Assembly (NCBI GenBank): GCA_029204225.1
Contig: CM055094.1
Location: forward strand, 65,772,163-65,836,162
Length of the DNA: 64,000 bases
Direction: 5' to 3'
Source: Diphasiastrum complanatum
Taxonomy: Eukaryota; Streptophyta; Lycopodiopsida; Lycopodiales; Lycopodiaceae
Part shown: positions 1-16,720 of the stretch, piece after piece
Layout of the letters: each line of letters begins with the position of its first letter
Position numbering within the stretch: position 1 is the first letter of the stretch
The notes under the pieces: generated by a model
The model's input: the letters and a program-made list of their open reading frames with translations, nothing else
The model's database searches: none
What the model was told of the DNA's origin: nothing
Made by a program: the position numbers and the translations under genes

Positions 1-29
1 TCGGTCTCTCTCCTCACGTTTGAAAGATA

Positions 30-291
<262 letters not shown>

Positions 292-524
292 CAAGATCTC
301 TCAATATTGGTCTAATATATCTCTTTCTTGCTGATCGTGCTCTTTGTGATCGTGTTGTGGTTGATCTTGGTCTTTCTTGCTGATCATGATCTATTGATCG
401 AGCTCTTTGTCTGATCGATTAGTTTGTGCATAGAATAGCAGAAAATTCTAGCATGGATAGTTTTTAGGACAATAATATATATTTCACAGATTCAATTCTG
501 AATATTCCAGCAATTTTTCCTACA
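292..524. other. Unassigned AT-rich sequence after the CT tract
   Basis: It contains imperfect short repeats around TGATCGTGCTCTTTG and TCTTGCTGATCATG but no reading frame or RNA gene that I can recognise. Confidence 0.4.
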
Positions 525-758
525 ATGCATGAGACGTACGCAAGTGATCCCAGCATGGAACCTCATAATTGCACCGACAAAGCTGCAATGAGGGACTATT
601 GGGCTGGTAAGAAACGGGAACAGAAACTGAAAGCAATTTTTTTTAGGATGCTTGGAGATCAACCTTCAGTAGATGACGTCAAAACAAAAAAACGAATCTG
701 TTTAGCTACGGCAAAATATTGGCAAAGACATACACAACAATTTTCAATAGGTATTTAG
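525..758 (+). pseudogene. Possible first coding segment of a decayed gene (unrecognised)
   Basis: A 77-codon frame opening with ATG and ending in a charged, soluble-looking sequence with EPHNCTDKAAM and RDYWAGKKREQ. Its end overlaps a plausible splice donor (ATAG/GTATTT). Composition is more protein-like than the flanking AT-rich repeats. It lies on the same strand and upstream of the DDE-like remnant at 3.9-4.9 kb, so it may be the 5' exon of that element. I do not recognise a domain and the assignment is weak. Confidence 0.3.
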
Positions 759-829
759 AGGGAGATATTCCAAGAACTACTTCTACAACCAACTCTTTGG
801 GAGCTACAAATATCATTTTATACATTAAA

Positions 830-2900
830 AGCAATCTTGTTTCTAACATCTATAACACTAATATTTTGGAACTTTTGGGTATTGAATGTTTGTGTTGGTA
901 CTACTGGAACTTATCGTGTAACGATACAACAGACTACCAAAATAGGTTCTTTAATACCTCGTGTCTCATTTTCATTCTAAAATCATCTTTATATTTATTT
1001 GTGTTCGCAGCTCGCATACAATCCTTTGTGGTCTTTTTGGTACTATTTTAGTATTGTTTACCAATTGGTGGAATCTAAGCTTTAGTTACTACCAATTTTA
1101 CAAGATTTGTACTGTTTTTGTAATGTTTACGTGTTCCTGAAACTTTTGAGTACCAAAGATTGGTACTATTCGAACCTATTGTGCAACAATTTTGATCCTC
1201 CAAACTATCAACTAAGGTTCTTGTTCTTTCTGCATGTTTAGTACTTTGGTACTATAAGATGCTTTGATACTTTGGTACTACCTGTATAATGCTTTGGTAC
1301 TACCTGCGGGTACTTTCTACCGTTCTAGTGGTACTACCTATGTATGAAACTTTGGTACTACCTGTATATGATGCTTTGGTACTACCTATTGGTACTTTCT
1401 ACCTATAACACGATAAGACGAATTGAATATAGATCAGTGGTAACGAGAATACTCCTCAAGTTCACTTTGAAGATGTTAACAATGACTTTAATACAGAAGG
1501 ATTCTTTAAGAAGTTTTGAGTGAACCAACATTGTATTGAACTGCACCAGTGTTGGGTACTAATTTTACAAATTTTGTACTATTTTGGTACTATTTTTGTG
1601 TTGGTAGAACTCTTTAATATGCAAGATTCCTACTACAAAAACCTATCGTGAACCAATTATAATCCTACTGACTACCAAATTAGGTCATTTATACTAAGTG
1701 TCTCATTTTCATTTTAAAATCTACCAAATAAGTAATATTTAGACTTTTCGTGACCATATTTTATGCATAAAACTATAAAATTAGGTACTTTTTTCTTTAT
1801 TTTTATTTGTGTTCGCAGCTCGCATACACTCCTTTGTGGTTTTTTTGGTACTACTTTAGTGTTGTTTACCAATTGGGGGAATCTAAGCTTACTACCAATT
1901 TTACAAGATTTGTACTATTTTTGTAATGTTTACGTGTTCCTGAAACGTGAGTACCAAAGATTGGTACTATTTGAACCTATCGTGTAACAATTTTGATCCT
2001 CCAAACTACCAATTAAGATTCTTGTACTTCCTGCATGTTTAGTACTTTTGTACTATAAGATGCTTTGGTACTAACCCTGCAGGTACTTTCTACCATTTTG
2101 GTACTACCTGTGTATGATACTTTGGTACTACCTCTATATGATGCTTTGGTACTACATGTTGGTACTTTCTATTTGTAACACGATAAGACATATTGAATAT
2201 AGATCAGTGGTAATGATAATACTCCTCAAGTTCACTTTGAAGATGTTAACAATGACTTTAATGCAGAAGGATTCTTTAAGAAGTTTCGAGTGCACCAACA
2301 TTGTATTGAGCTGCACCAGTGTCGGGTACTAATTTTACAAATTTTGTACTGTTTTGGTACTATTTTGGTGTTGGTAAAACTCTTTAATATGAAAGATTTG
2401 TACTACAAGAACTTATCGTGAACCAATTATGATCCTACTGACTACAAAATTAGGTCTTTTATACTAAGTGTCTCATTTTTATTTTAAAATTTACCAAATA
2501 GGTACTATTTAGACTTCTCATGACCATATTTTACGCATAAAACTACAAAAATTAGGTACTTTTTTCTTTATATTTATTTGTGTCCGTAGCTCGCATACAA
2601 TCCTTTGTGATCTTTTTGGTACTAATTTAGTGCTCTTCACCCATTGGTGGAATCTAAGCTCTAGTTACTACCAATTTTACAAGATTTGTACTATTTTTGT
2701 AATGTTTACGTGTTTTTGAAACTTTTGAGTACCAAAGGCTGGTACTATTTGAACCTATAGTGTAACAATTTGGATCCTCCAGACTAAAAATTAAGGTTCT
2801 TGTACTTTATGCATGTTTACTATTTTGGTACTATAAGATGCTTTGGTACTTTGGTTCTATTTATTGGTACTTTCTACTGCTCTGGTACTTTGGTGCTATA
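830..2900 (+). repeat. Tandem repeat array, about 770-810 bp unit, three degenerate copies
   Basis: The same block recurs: 'gctcgcatacaatcctttgtg' begins near 1011, 1817 and 2588, followed each time by 'ccaattggtggaatctaagct', 'gtaatgtttacgtgttcctg' and runs of TTGGTACTA. Spacing is about 806 and 771 bp. Copies 1 and 2 also hold a coding-like stretch (about 1420-1530 and 2190-2300), and a further copy of that stretch alone sits at 3243-3390. Divergence between copies is moderate, with small indels. This could be tandem duplication inside an intron of a decayed gene or satellite-like expansion. Confidence 0.85.
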
Positions 2901-3242
2901 AGAAGTTTTTAAACAGCTCTTCGACGTGCAGTGTGTTGTGGTTATTGTAATGTGCAGCAATAGAAGAAATTTGGTGAGAATTTTATTGCAATGTGCAGAA
3001 AGATACTGAAATGTAAAATGTTGACAAAATCCTCGAGCACCAAAGCTTTCTGAAACACTATAGTACCAGTGCTTTTTTTCAATTGGTACTTATCAATTTT
3101 CAATCTAGATAGTTCAGACTACCAAATTTGGTTATATATTACTTCAAACTTGTTACTGTCGCATATTACCTGTTTTGGTACTTTTGGTAATATCAATAAA
3201 CATCTAAGTTTTGGAGGGGGTTTGAATCACTTATGTCGTGTA

Positions 3243-3390
3243 ACACGATAAGACTTCTTGAATATAGATCAGTGGTAACGAACTCCTCCACTTTGAAGAT
3301 GTTAACAATGACTTTAATGCACAAGGAATTTTTAAGAAGTTTTGAGTGAACCAACATTGTATTCAGCTAAACCAGTGTGTTTCTCAGTGT
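3243..3390 (+). repeat. Isolated partial copy of the 770-bp repeat (coding-like part)
   Basis: Matches 1408-1555 and 2176-2323 in order: 'aacacgataagac', 'gaatatagatcagtggtaa', 'tttgaagatgttaacaatgactttaatgc' and 'accaacattgtatt'. The two upstream copies translate to a stretch including NTPQVHFEDVNNDF and EGFFKKF. This copy has lost several bases near 3281, so its frame is broken. Confidence 0.75.
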
Positions 3391-3418
3391 ATCCTAAAAT
3401 ATAATTATAATTTATGAT

Positions 3419-3630
<212 letters not shown>

Positions 3631-3929
3631 ATGTGTCCAATTCTAGGATGGGGTGTAGCCCTTGTTTTTTCCCTGTTGAAGGCATGCTATCATAAATGGT
3701 TCTTTGTTGGACTTGAAACATCCACAAGGAAGGCCATGCCTTGGGGAGGGATCATTGTGGTGACATTTGGAAAAGGATACAACCGTATGGTTTGGGAATT
3801 TTGACTAACACTCTTAATGCTTACTTTTTCTCATTTTCTCTCATTTGATTCATATTGCTATGAATTTTACACACAGATTAAGTTTGGTTTCATGTTCAAG
3901 TCGGCTTGGATCAACTTACGTGGTAATTC

Positions 3930-4950
3930 TTAGGCATATTATTATTTTCTTTAAGGTTTTTATGCCACAAGTCGAGCTGTTCCAAAGATTCAGAAGGGCT
4001 CACCCAGAAGTGCAGATATCTCTTAGATGCTTTGAGACGTTGAAGTCTTATTTTGTCCAGAAACTGAAGGAGCGGTACACCTGTTGTTGTGTGTACCATA
4101 TGCAAATGATATATTTTAAGGATGCATTTAATCATATGAGACAAAACACGTTTGGTCATCATGGAAAGGATCATGCTCGCACATGTTCCATCTGCTGCAA
4201 AATTCAGGAATCGGATATTTGCAAGGAAAACCAATCTATTTTGTCCCAGCATTAGCAATATGTGGGAATTGCTTTTATGTGCAAAGCCTCCTAATTCAGA
4301 ATACCATGCAAAAAAATGTTTGTTCGGGGACTGCAGTTCATGTGGCATTTGCACCATTATGTCCCTATGAGACATCAATGGACAGCAGGGAGCTATTTGT
4401 GAAGATCTTTACAGACGTTGCGTTAGGGTTTGTTGATGAGGGCGGTTCTATCAAAAAGAGAAAGGATTTGGTAGTGCAAAGAATGTGGAACACTGCCTTT
4501 GTTGACCTGGTTTCAACACATCTGAAAAACTTCATCAAGCATAACTTTGTGTTTCAGTGAGTCACAACAATCTAAAGACTGCTTGCTGAAATTTTCTTCG
4601 GATGTTGTTGCTTCAGTCATTGACTTTGGGGAGAATTATTCGTTCAAGATGCAGAACGAGATACAGTTCATGCACTAGTGGTCTAATCAGGTCACGATAC
4701 TTGTGCACATAACGTATGTTAGAAACTCTACAGGTGCAGTTGAAAATACTCTTCATTTTTACATATCAGACGATAAGCTGCATGACGCCCTATTCGTACA
4801 ACACTATCTACTACTGCATGACAATTGATTAAAAGAGAATGGGTATAATCTGAGGTGTCATTGGGTGTGGTCAGACGATGCGGCGTCACAATTCAAAGCT
4901 CGAAGGCCTTTCTTCTTTGTGGCCAAGTATATTTGTTGGGGGTTCTCACT
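3930..4950 (+). pseudogene. Decayed DDE-like transposase-type gene
   Basis: Conceptual translation across several frames gives an ordered set of motifs: QVELFQRFRRAHPEV, then SLRCFETLKSYFVQKLKERY and a CCCVYH motif (3965-4110), a long N-rich linker, then VIDFGENYSFKMQNEIQ (4620-4675), an HITYVRN stretch, FYISDDKLHDALFVQH (4760-4805) and WSDDAASQFKARR (4871-4910). I recognise this layout from a large family of uncharacterised proteins in ferns, lycophytes and bryophytes. The three acidic positions (DFGENY, SDD, WSDD) resemble a DDE/RNase H-fold transposase core. At least three stops or frameshifts interrupt it, for example TAG in place of Trp after IQFMH and TGA before KENGYN. It is dead. The function of the family is inferred from memory, not proven here. 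Confidence 0.6.
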
Positions 4951-5029
4951 ATCTATTATTATTACTCTATAGTTTTCAAGTTTGTTACTTCAGATAGTAC
5001 CAAAAATTGGTATTGAACTAGAAGACTTT

Positions 5030-6195
5030 AACTACATTGTTCGTCTTGAAGGCCCAACGATCTATCCGTCAAAGATAAATATCTAGTATTATACACCAAG
5101 AAGAAAGATAATTTCAAAGGCCAAAATCAGATGCAGAGACAACAGGAGCAGAAGCCTCAAAATTGATCATAGAGCGGTGGATCCAGAATGCGACTCTTTT
5201 GCAGATATTGTAAGAGGGTGAACCATGACATCAAAGATTGTCGCATTCGAATCTACAATGAGGCGAAGAAGTAGCAACACCAATAGTTGAACTCTACCAA
5301 TGTAGCAAAATTTAAGGAGAAAACCCCTAATGATGACAAACCATCAAAACTGTTAACTGCTTGGAAAATCAGTGATGTGGATTATGATAGCTAGTATCTC
5401 GACAGTGGCGCTACCCAACACATGACTCCTCGAAGAGAATGGTTTACTGAATAGTCGCTCATACAAGAGATGAATTCATCTACCTCGGAGACTCTACCAC
5501 CATCCACGTGAAAGAAAAAGGAACAGTCAAAATTATATTCAAAGATACGTTCTTCATTTCTATTTCGAATGTCCTTCACGTAACTCAGTTTTCTAGACAT
5601 CTTCTTTCGATTTCAAAGACAATTGATGAGGGCTACATCGTTACCTTTTCTCTTGAACAGTGTACAATCTTCGACAAAGATGTCACTCTAATTACTTGCA
5701 CTTAAGTTGGGAACTTATATGTACTTTCTAATTCTAATGCACTAGCTACTACCACTCATGAGAATGTAAACGATCAAGAATTATTGTGACATGGTCTATT
5801 TGGACATGCTAATACAATATCTCTTTCTTACATGTGCTGTAACAATTTAGTTGATGGATTGAATTTTTCTCTTTCCTTACATAGGAAATTATTTTTATGT
5901 AAATCTTGCATCTATGGCAAATACTCTAGAAGCACATTTCCCAGAACACACTCCATCAAGACAAATCATGTATTAGATCTTGTGCATAGTGATCTTTGTG
6001 GTCCACTGCCAACTCTATCCTTAGGAGATGCACTTTACTTTATCACCTTTATAGATGACTACTCGAGGTGGATGACAGTCATGTTCATAAAGTATAAATC
6101 CGAAGCCTTTGAAAGCTTCAAAAGATTCAAGGCCATGGCTGAAACCCAAACATCTAGAAAGGTGAAAGCGCTCCGAAGCGATGGTAGGAAATATT
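5030..6195 (+). mobile_element. Truncated Ty1/copia fragment (zinc knuckle, protease, integrase start)
   Basis: In order: a CCHC zinc knuckle CRYCKRVNHDIKDC (about 5205-5250), a protease motif YLDSGATQHMTP (about 5397-5430), a pre-integrase zinc finger ending LFCKSCIYGKYSRSTFP (about 5890-5945), and integrase core start LVHSDLCGPLP...FIDDYSRW, stopping just after ALRSDGR (about 6185). Stops and frameshifts are frequent, for example TAG before YLDSG. Integrase C-terminus, RT and RNase H are missing. It resembles the - strand copia relic at 21.1-24.1 kb, which has a near-identical knuckle (CRYCKRTNHDIKDC). Confidence 0.85.
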
Positions 6196-6474
6196 GGACT
6201 ATATTAGTATTTTGCTATCCAAATTGCCATGTAGTGAGTCTGGTTTTGGACATGGATGACAACTGATGCTCGGTTATGACATTTGTCTTCTCCACTATAC
6301 TAACTCATGCAGTTTTTTGTTGTGGGATGGTGGTAGGTAACAGTTAAGCATTTTGAAACTTGCCTTATTTTTATCGTACTTTGTATTGAAAGTTTTTATG
6401 CCGTTTTATTTTAACATGTTACACTATAAAGGGTTCAAAAGGTTTGGTCTTGCTTTGTCAACGGGGACTATGTG
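6196..6474. other. Unassigned sequence
   Basis: AT-rich stretch following the abrupt end of copia homology. I see no gene or recognisable repeat. Confidence 0.4.
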
Positions 6475-6505
<31 letters not shown>

Positions 6506-6507
6506 CT

Positions 6508-6592
<85 letters not shown>
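6475..6592. repeat. Compound microsatellite (CTT)n-(CT)n
   Basis: About 12 TTC/CTT units followed by about 40 CT units. The apparent frame is Ser/Leu only. Confidence 0.97.
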
Positions 6593-6595
<3 letters not shown>

Positions 6596-6705
6596 TAAAT
6601 TCTTACATTTGGACTGATCTCGAATTATTATCACATAAGAAGTCAGTAGGCTTACCTTGACCCATAATTAATTATGATTATGAGGGATTAGGGCCCTCAT
6701 GGAAT

Positions 6706-7700
6706 TTAACACTAGAGTCGTCACAAAATGCACGCAAAAGTGTGCATTTCAAGCACTTATTCAAAAAAGCATATCTCATAAACTATGATGAATCACATCA
6801 AATCCTTTCACATTATGTTCTTCATATATACATTTATCAATTAAAAATTTTGAGACCTTCATTTTGAGAAACTTATATGTAAGATATGACATGTCAAACA
6901 TGTGGGGGTACTGATAAAACTTCAATATTTTCATATATGGGACTACATTGTTGTGAATTTTAAATTTAATTTTTAGCATGTCTAATCTTTAAAAACCTAT
7001 ATGATTATAGAAACATGCCCATAAAAAAACTAAATTTGGAGACCTATAGAGATAGATACGTGCATTCAAAGTTACCCTTTTAAGTGATGATAAAAATCAC
7101 CAGAATTGGAAAAATCATATATGAGTGTATAATAGCATGATTTTAACAATATTTTTTGGTTTGTCAACTTTAAAAAGTATTATATGACCATAGAAACATG
7201 TCTCGAATTTTTTTCGATTTGGAGTTATGTAAGGATAGATATGTGCATCCAAAATTATCTATGTCAAGTGTTGAAAAGTATTGAAAATTATTGAAAGGTG
7301 CTAGAAAGTTTCAACTCTTTTGGAAGTGCTTTTTACAACCCTTTCTTTGGCTGTCTACTTTCAAAAATTCTTTATGACCATAGATACATGTCTATAAAAA
7401 ATTAAATTAAATTAGGAGTCCTATAGAGATATATACGTGCACCTAAAATTACCCATGTGAAGTGCTGAAAATTGTTAAAAATTGAAGTTTTTTGGGGGCA
7501 AATTGTCATCAATTGAGAGAAAACAAAATTAAGTCTTCCAATAATACAATTGAAAGTCAAGTCTAGTTCCACATACAATTTGAAAGATTGAAATTTCAAT
7601 CATTTGATGGCATGTTATGTCTCGTCAAGTGACCAAGGGTTATATGTGCTTTTTTGTGCACACACGCACAAAAATGTGCTAAAAACAATTCTAGTGTTAA
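6706..7700. mobile_element. MITE-like element with internal ~187-bp repeats
   Basis: An 11-bp sequence TTAACACTAGA at 6706-6716 recurs as an exact inverted copy at 7690-7700, and both ends are followed inward by related runs (TGCACGCAAAAGTGTGCA; TGTGCACACACGCACAAAAATGTG). The interior has no coding capacity but holds three degenerate direct repeats containing ATGACCATAGAAACATG, starting near 7001, 7184 and 7374. No clear target-site duplication is visible. A non-autonomous DNA transposon is the simplest reading. Confidence 0.5.
6985..7470 (+). repeat. Three degenerate direct repeats of 183-190 bp
   Basis: Each unit carries 'tatgaccatagaaacatg', then 'aaatttggag', then 'agatagatacgtgcat' and 'aaagttaccc'. 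Anchor spacing is 183 and 190 bp. A fourth, isolated copy is at 10521-10600 ('tttatgatcatagcaacatgcccataaa...aggtagatatgggcat'). Confidence 0.7.
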
Positions 7701-8060
7701 GTCATTATTAATGGTTGAAGGTCTAAAGATGGTGGATGTGTATGAGTCTAACGGTGACTCATAGGAGAATTGAATGAGGTGGCCCAGTTAGGCTACTGAT
7801 GTGTCCAGTGAGGTGCCATAGTGTAGTGCCTTGTAGGGTATAAGTATACCCATAGGGCTCTCACTAGTGTATGCTTGATATTGGTGACTATAGTTACATG
7901 TTGTTGGTGTGATTCCTCTTTCCTATTGAGTTAATCCATAGCTTGGGGGCTAGATCTCATTGATCTAGGTTTTATTGGATAGGTTTATCCACCATATGTT
8001 TCCCTTTTGTTTTCTTATATCAGTTGCCTAATCTTGGATCCTTTGTGGAGGATTCAAAAG
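7701..8060 (+). repeat. Probable LTR remnant upstream of a primer-binding site
   Basis: It contains a TATA-like GGTATAAGTATA near 7837 and ends immediately before a sequence matching the copia primer-binding site. The 5' limit is not defined and no partner LTR was found, so this may be a truncated or solo copy. Confidence 0.4.
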
Positions 8061-8072
8061 TGGTATTAGAGC
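8061..8072 (+). other. Primer-binding site of a copia-type element (tRNA-iMet)
   Basis: TGGTATTAGAGC differs by one base from TGGTATCAGAGC, the complement of the plant initiator tRNA-Met 3' end used by most plant copia elements. No gag follows in recognisable form. Confidence 0.6.
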
Positions 8073-11546
<3,474 letters not shown>

Positions 11547-11554
11547 TATATAGG
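11547..11554 (+). promoter_or_regulatory. Candidate TATA box of the lipase gene
   Basis: TATATAGG lies about 285 bp upstream of the lipase ATG, in a 5' region without other TATA-like sequence as close. The distance implies a 5' UTR of about 250 nt, or less if it is spliced. A TCTCTAG directly before the ATG resembles an acceptor, so a 5' UTR intron is possible. Confidence 0.35.
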
Positions 11555-11838
11555 CCAAGAAGAGCTTATAGGCTTATTCCCATTAGAGATTTATATTGTA
11601 GTCTGTTTCTGTGAGCGACAAAGCCTATATTTTGTTTGTAATCGAGTTGCAATACTACAGCTTGGGCAATGCCTGAGCAGCAGCTGATCACACTTTTCTC
11701 AACACAAACAACTTCTCCTTATCCAAGCTGAGCAGATCAGTGTGTCTCAAGTTAGAGTGAACTCACAATTCTAGCTGGTAACAAGCTGTACAATTAGAAG
11801 ATCTGAGAGAGAGCATCACTGTGGGTTTTTGTCTCTAG

Positions 11839-14026
<2,188 letters not shown>

Positions 14027-14339
14027 TTATATGAGTGTTACAGAGCTAATGTTTTGTGTGCTCCTGTAGTTCGAGAGCTCCTTGAATTCAGAATTCAAAA
14101 TGTAGTGAGAATCTCCATTTATGAACTACCGTATTTTTTGTTGTTATAATCTGGTTTTGTATATCTTTATTCAAGACTGGGCATTCCTATCTATTTGCTT
14201 TTAGTTGCTTCGACCTAGTAAAGAGTAGTTTTTATTCTATTTGCTTTTGTCGTTAACATCAGCCCTGTTGGAAAATATTATATCAAAGCTGGTAAGCAAT
14301 GAAAACATCTGGTAGGATAAAAAAGAATATAGAATGGAA
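14027..14339. other. Lipase 3' flank
   Basis: Probable 3' UTR and downstream sequence, T-rich. No clear canonical polyadenylation signal can be singled out. Confidence 0.4.
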
Positions 14340-14890
14340 GTCACCTCAACGGACATCGACTAGTGGATTGAAAAACTTTAGTGGTGAAATCTTCCACCTG
14401 TGGAAGATCAGAATGAAATGGTCCTGCTGGAGGAGGACTTATGAGATGTAATTGCTATCATGAAGGTAGATGGAAAGGCATTAGCCTCAATCAAACTGAA
14501 CTGAAAGGTTCTCAAGTGACACATCTGGCTGGAGGTCACACCTCCATGGATGCTTGGGATACTCTAATATCTCTATTTGAAACCCATGATGATTCTACCC
14601 GCGGCCTGCTCTTGTGAAAAAGGTTTGGTCCTTCAGGAGGACAGAAGAGAAGAGCATTGCCAATGAGTTAAACCAGTTCAGATCAATGCATATGTTAGAT
14701 GAATGGTCCATTGTTGGGTCAACAATAGCATAAGGAGATAATATAATGACTGTACCTGGAAGCCTTGCTGAGTCCTACAAACATACGATCATGACACAAA
14801 CTCCACAGCTTAGTATAACTATGCAAAGAGTGATTGGTGTTATTTCGTAAGAAGAAATTATAAAACAATAGGCTAGCACCCAATTGGCTC
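14340..14890 (+). pseudogene. Decayed copia gag remnant
   Basis: Translation in shifting frames shows FHLWKIRMKW, then SMDAWDTLISLFETHDDSTRG, EEKSIANELNQFRSMHML and TVPGSLAESYKHTIMTQTP. This order matches the copia gag (UBN2-type) domain: W-K-x-R-M, the AWD helix and the L-P-x-S-Y motif. Many stops and frameshifts. No LTR or pol is attached. Confidence 0.65.
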
Positions 14891-15600
14891 ATAAGACATT
14901 GGCACTATACACCAAGTAGCGTAGATATGAATGATTCTAAGACATGATCGTTTCAAGATAGATCAGAAGTAAAAAATAAAAACAGACAGTAACATACATG
15001 CATATAGGTACAATAAACGTGCACCTATTCCAAACAACCATAAGACTATCATAGACAATGCAAAAAACTTCCAAAGAAACTTTAATATGATTACATAAGT
15101 CAATAGTCGAATAACTAAAAGCAAGGCTGGTGGCAAAGGCTTATTATACATAGATTGAACTTTGAATCAACTGATTTCCATAAAACAAGTGGTAAGGTTA
15201 TATCATTAAGGGTTTTATTGTCCATTACACTAGCAACATACTTAAAGGTTAGTCAAATGGATGTAGTATTAAATAAAGTAATGAGTATACGTAGAACAAT
15301 AGGACATTGTGCTAATCACAACATGGGTACCAATAGGCATTGACAACTAACAATAGGACATTGTGCTAATCAAAACACGGGTACCAATAGGCATTGACAA
15401 CTAAGTGGAATGGTCCAGATGACATATGGCACATTCAATGGCTAAAATATAAATCATTAAAACCTAACTCACCCTATGAGTCCCCCACTGCAATTCTCTA
15501 ATTTTCTTGCCCGCCAATGTCCCATCCTTGAGCACACTTGAAATTCAAATCCTAAATCAATTTGAACTTTCATTTTAAAGACCTTGCAAATGAGTTTTAA
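14891..15600. other. Unassigned sequence with a 54-bp tandem duplication
   Basis: Two copies of 'aataggacattgtgctaatca' lie 54 bp apart (15299 and 15353) and each is followed by 'gggtaccaataggcattgacaact'. Nothing else is recognised. Confidence 0.5.
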
Positions 15601-15625
15601 AGCTCACCAACTTGCTTCTTTGCCT

Positions 15626-16110
15626 TCAAACCACCATGGTTAGAAACATGATATCCATTAAATTTGTAGAGCTCACTTGTCTCTTGCCTTGGGCAATCAA
15701 TGCTCCATTCCATTTGACCAAGCAAGAATCACCAACAAATTTCACTTTAAGCCCTTTCTCAACCATTTGACACACGCTAAGAACATTCTTAGTAATGGAA
15801 GGTATGAACAAAACATTCATCAAGCTTACATTCCCATTTGTAGATGAGAGAAAAATAGCAATGCCCTTGATCACAACTTTACCATCATTGGCCAAAGTTG
15901 ATGACCTTCTTCTCTCCTTCATAAGATACCAAAGAAGTAAAGTACTCTTTGTGACATGACATATGAAAGCTTGCTCCACTATCAATCCACCCTGGATCAA
16001 TATCTCCATCATTGGTTAGCAAACAAGAAGACATCAAAAAATAATCACTTGAATTTTGCTCATCAACACCATCCTCATCAAAACTGAAATTGCCTTGTAT
16101 AGACGATGTT
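15626..16110 (-). pseudogene. Copia protease/pre-integrase fragment
   Basis: On the - strand, reading frames give NDGDIDPGWIDSGASFHM, a KEYFTSL segment, then NDGKVVIKGIAIFLSS, NVLFIPSITKNVLSVCQM and KRQVSSTNL. This is the aspartic protease and following linker of the same copia family as the full element at 47.7-53.5 kb (which has WWIDSGASSHM and SITKNLLSVSQM). Frameshifted and truncated at both ends. Confidence 0.75.
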
Positions 16111-16720
16111 CTTCGACTGGTGCATCATGTGTGGTGACCTAGGAAAAGGTCATGCCTACTTGGAGGTAGATGGCATGGATTGTACCTAGAGGTGGTACAA
16201 ATCTTGAGGGGATGGTGTGCATTAGGGGGTGATGTGGATCCATCATGCCTATGGTTATGAGCCAACGGGGATGGAGATGGTTACTCAAGGAGTGACATCT
16301 GATACTTTGGCGAGTGATCAGGTGAGCTACATGGTTATATGCACAGGTGGTAATCTCCAGGTTGGTGTCACATGTTGTTTTTATCCATCATTCTTTGGTA
16401 AGCAGGATGCAGCTTTTGGTTAGATCCAGTTGGAGTCTAGTTGCACTTCAGGTGGACAAATTTTTGGGGATCTATTAGTGAATAATGGATACTTGATGAT
16501 CAGATGGTACAAGGTATAGGGTTCTATTGGAGCTATCCTACTTGATATGTTAGGGATCATGGGTGAGTTTCTCATCACAATCATGGATGTGGTGGTGAGA
16601 CATGCTCCTTGGTGGGAGGCCTATGTGCTGATCAAATTAGAGTTGGCAACGTCAAGCATGGGAATTGAGCCTACATGGGATGAAGGAGAGACAAACCAAC
16701 ATCAGTATCTCTGGGAGATG
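16111..16720. other. Unassigned sequence between two copia pieces
   Basis: GT-rich on the + strand (runs of GGTGATGTGG-type sequence). An open frame at 16547-16999 + overlaps the LTR and RNase H of the - strand element and is not credible as a gene. Confidence 0.35.

Noticed and set aside
6985-7470. CRISPR-like array
   Set aside because: Repeats are 183-190 bp and diverged, in a plant nuclear context, with no short identical repeats and spacers.
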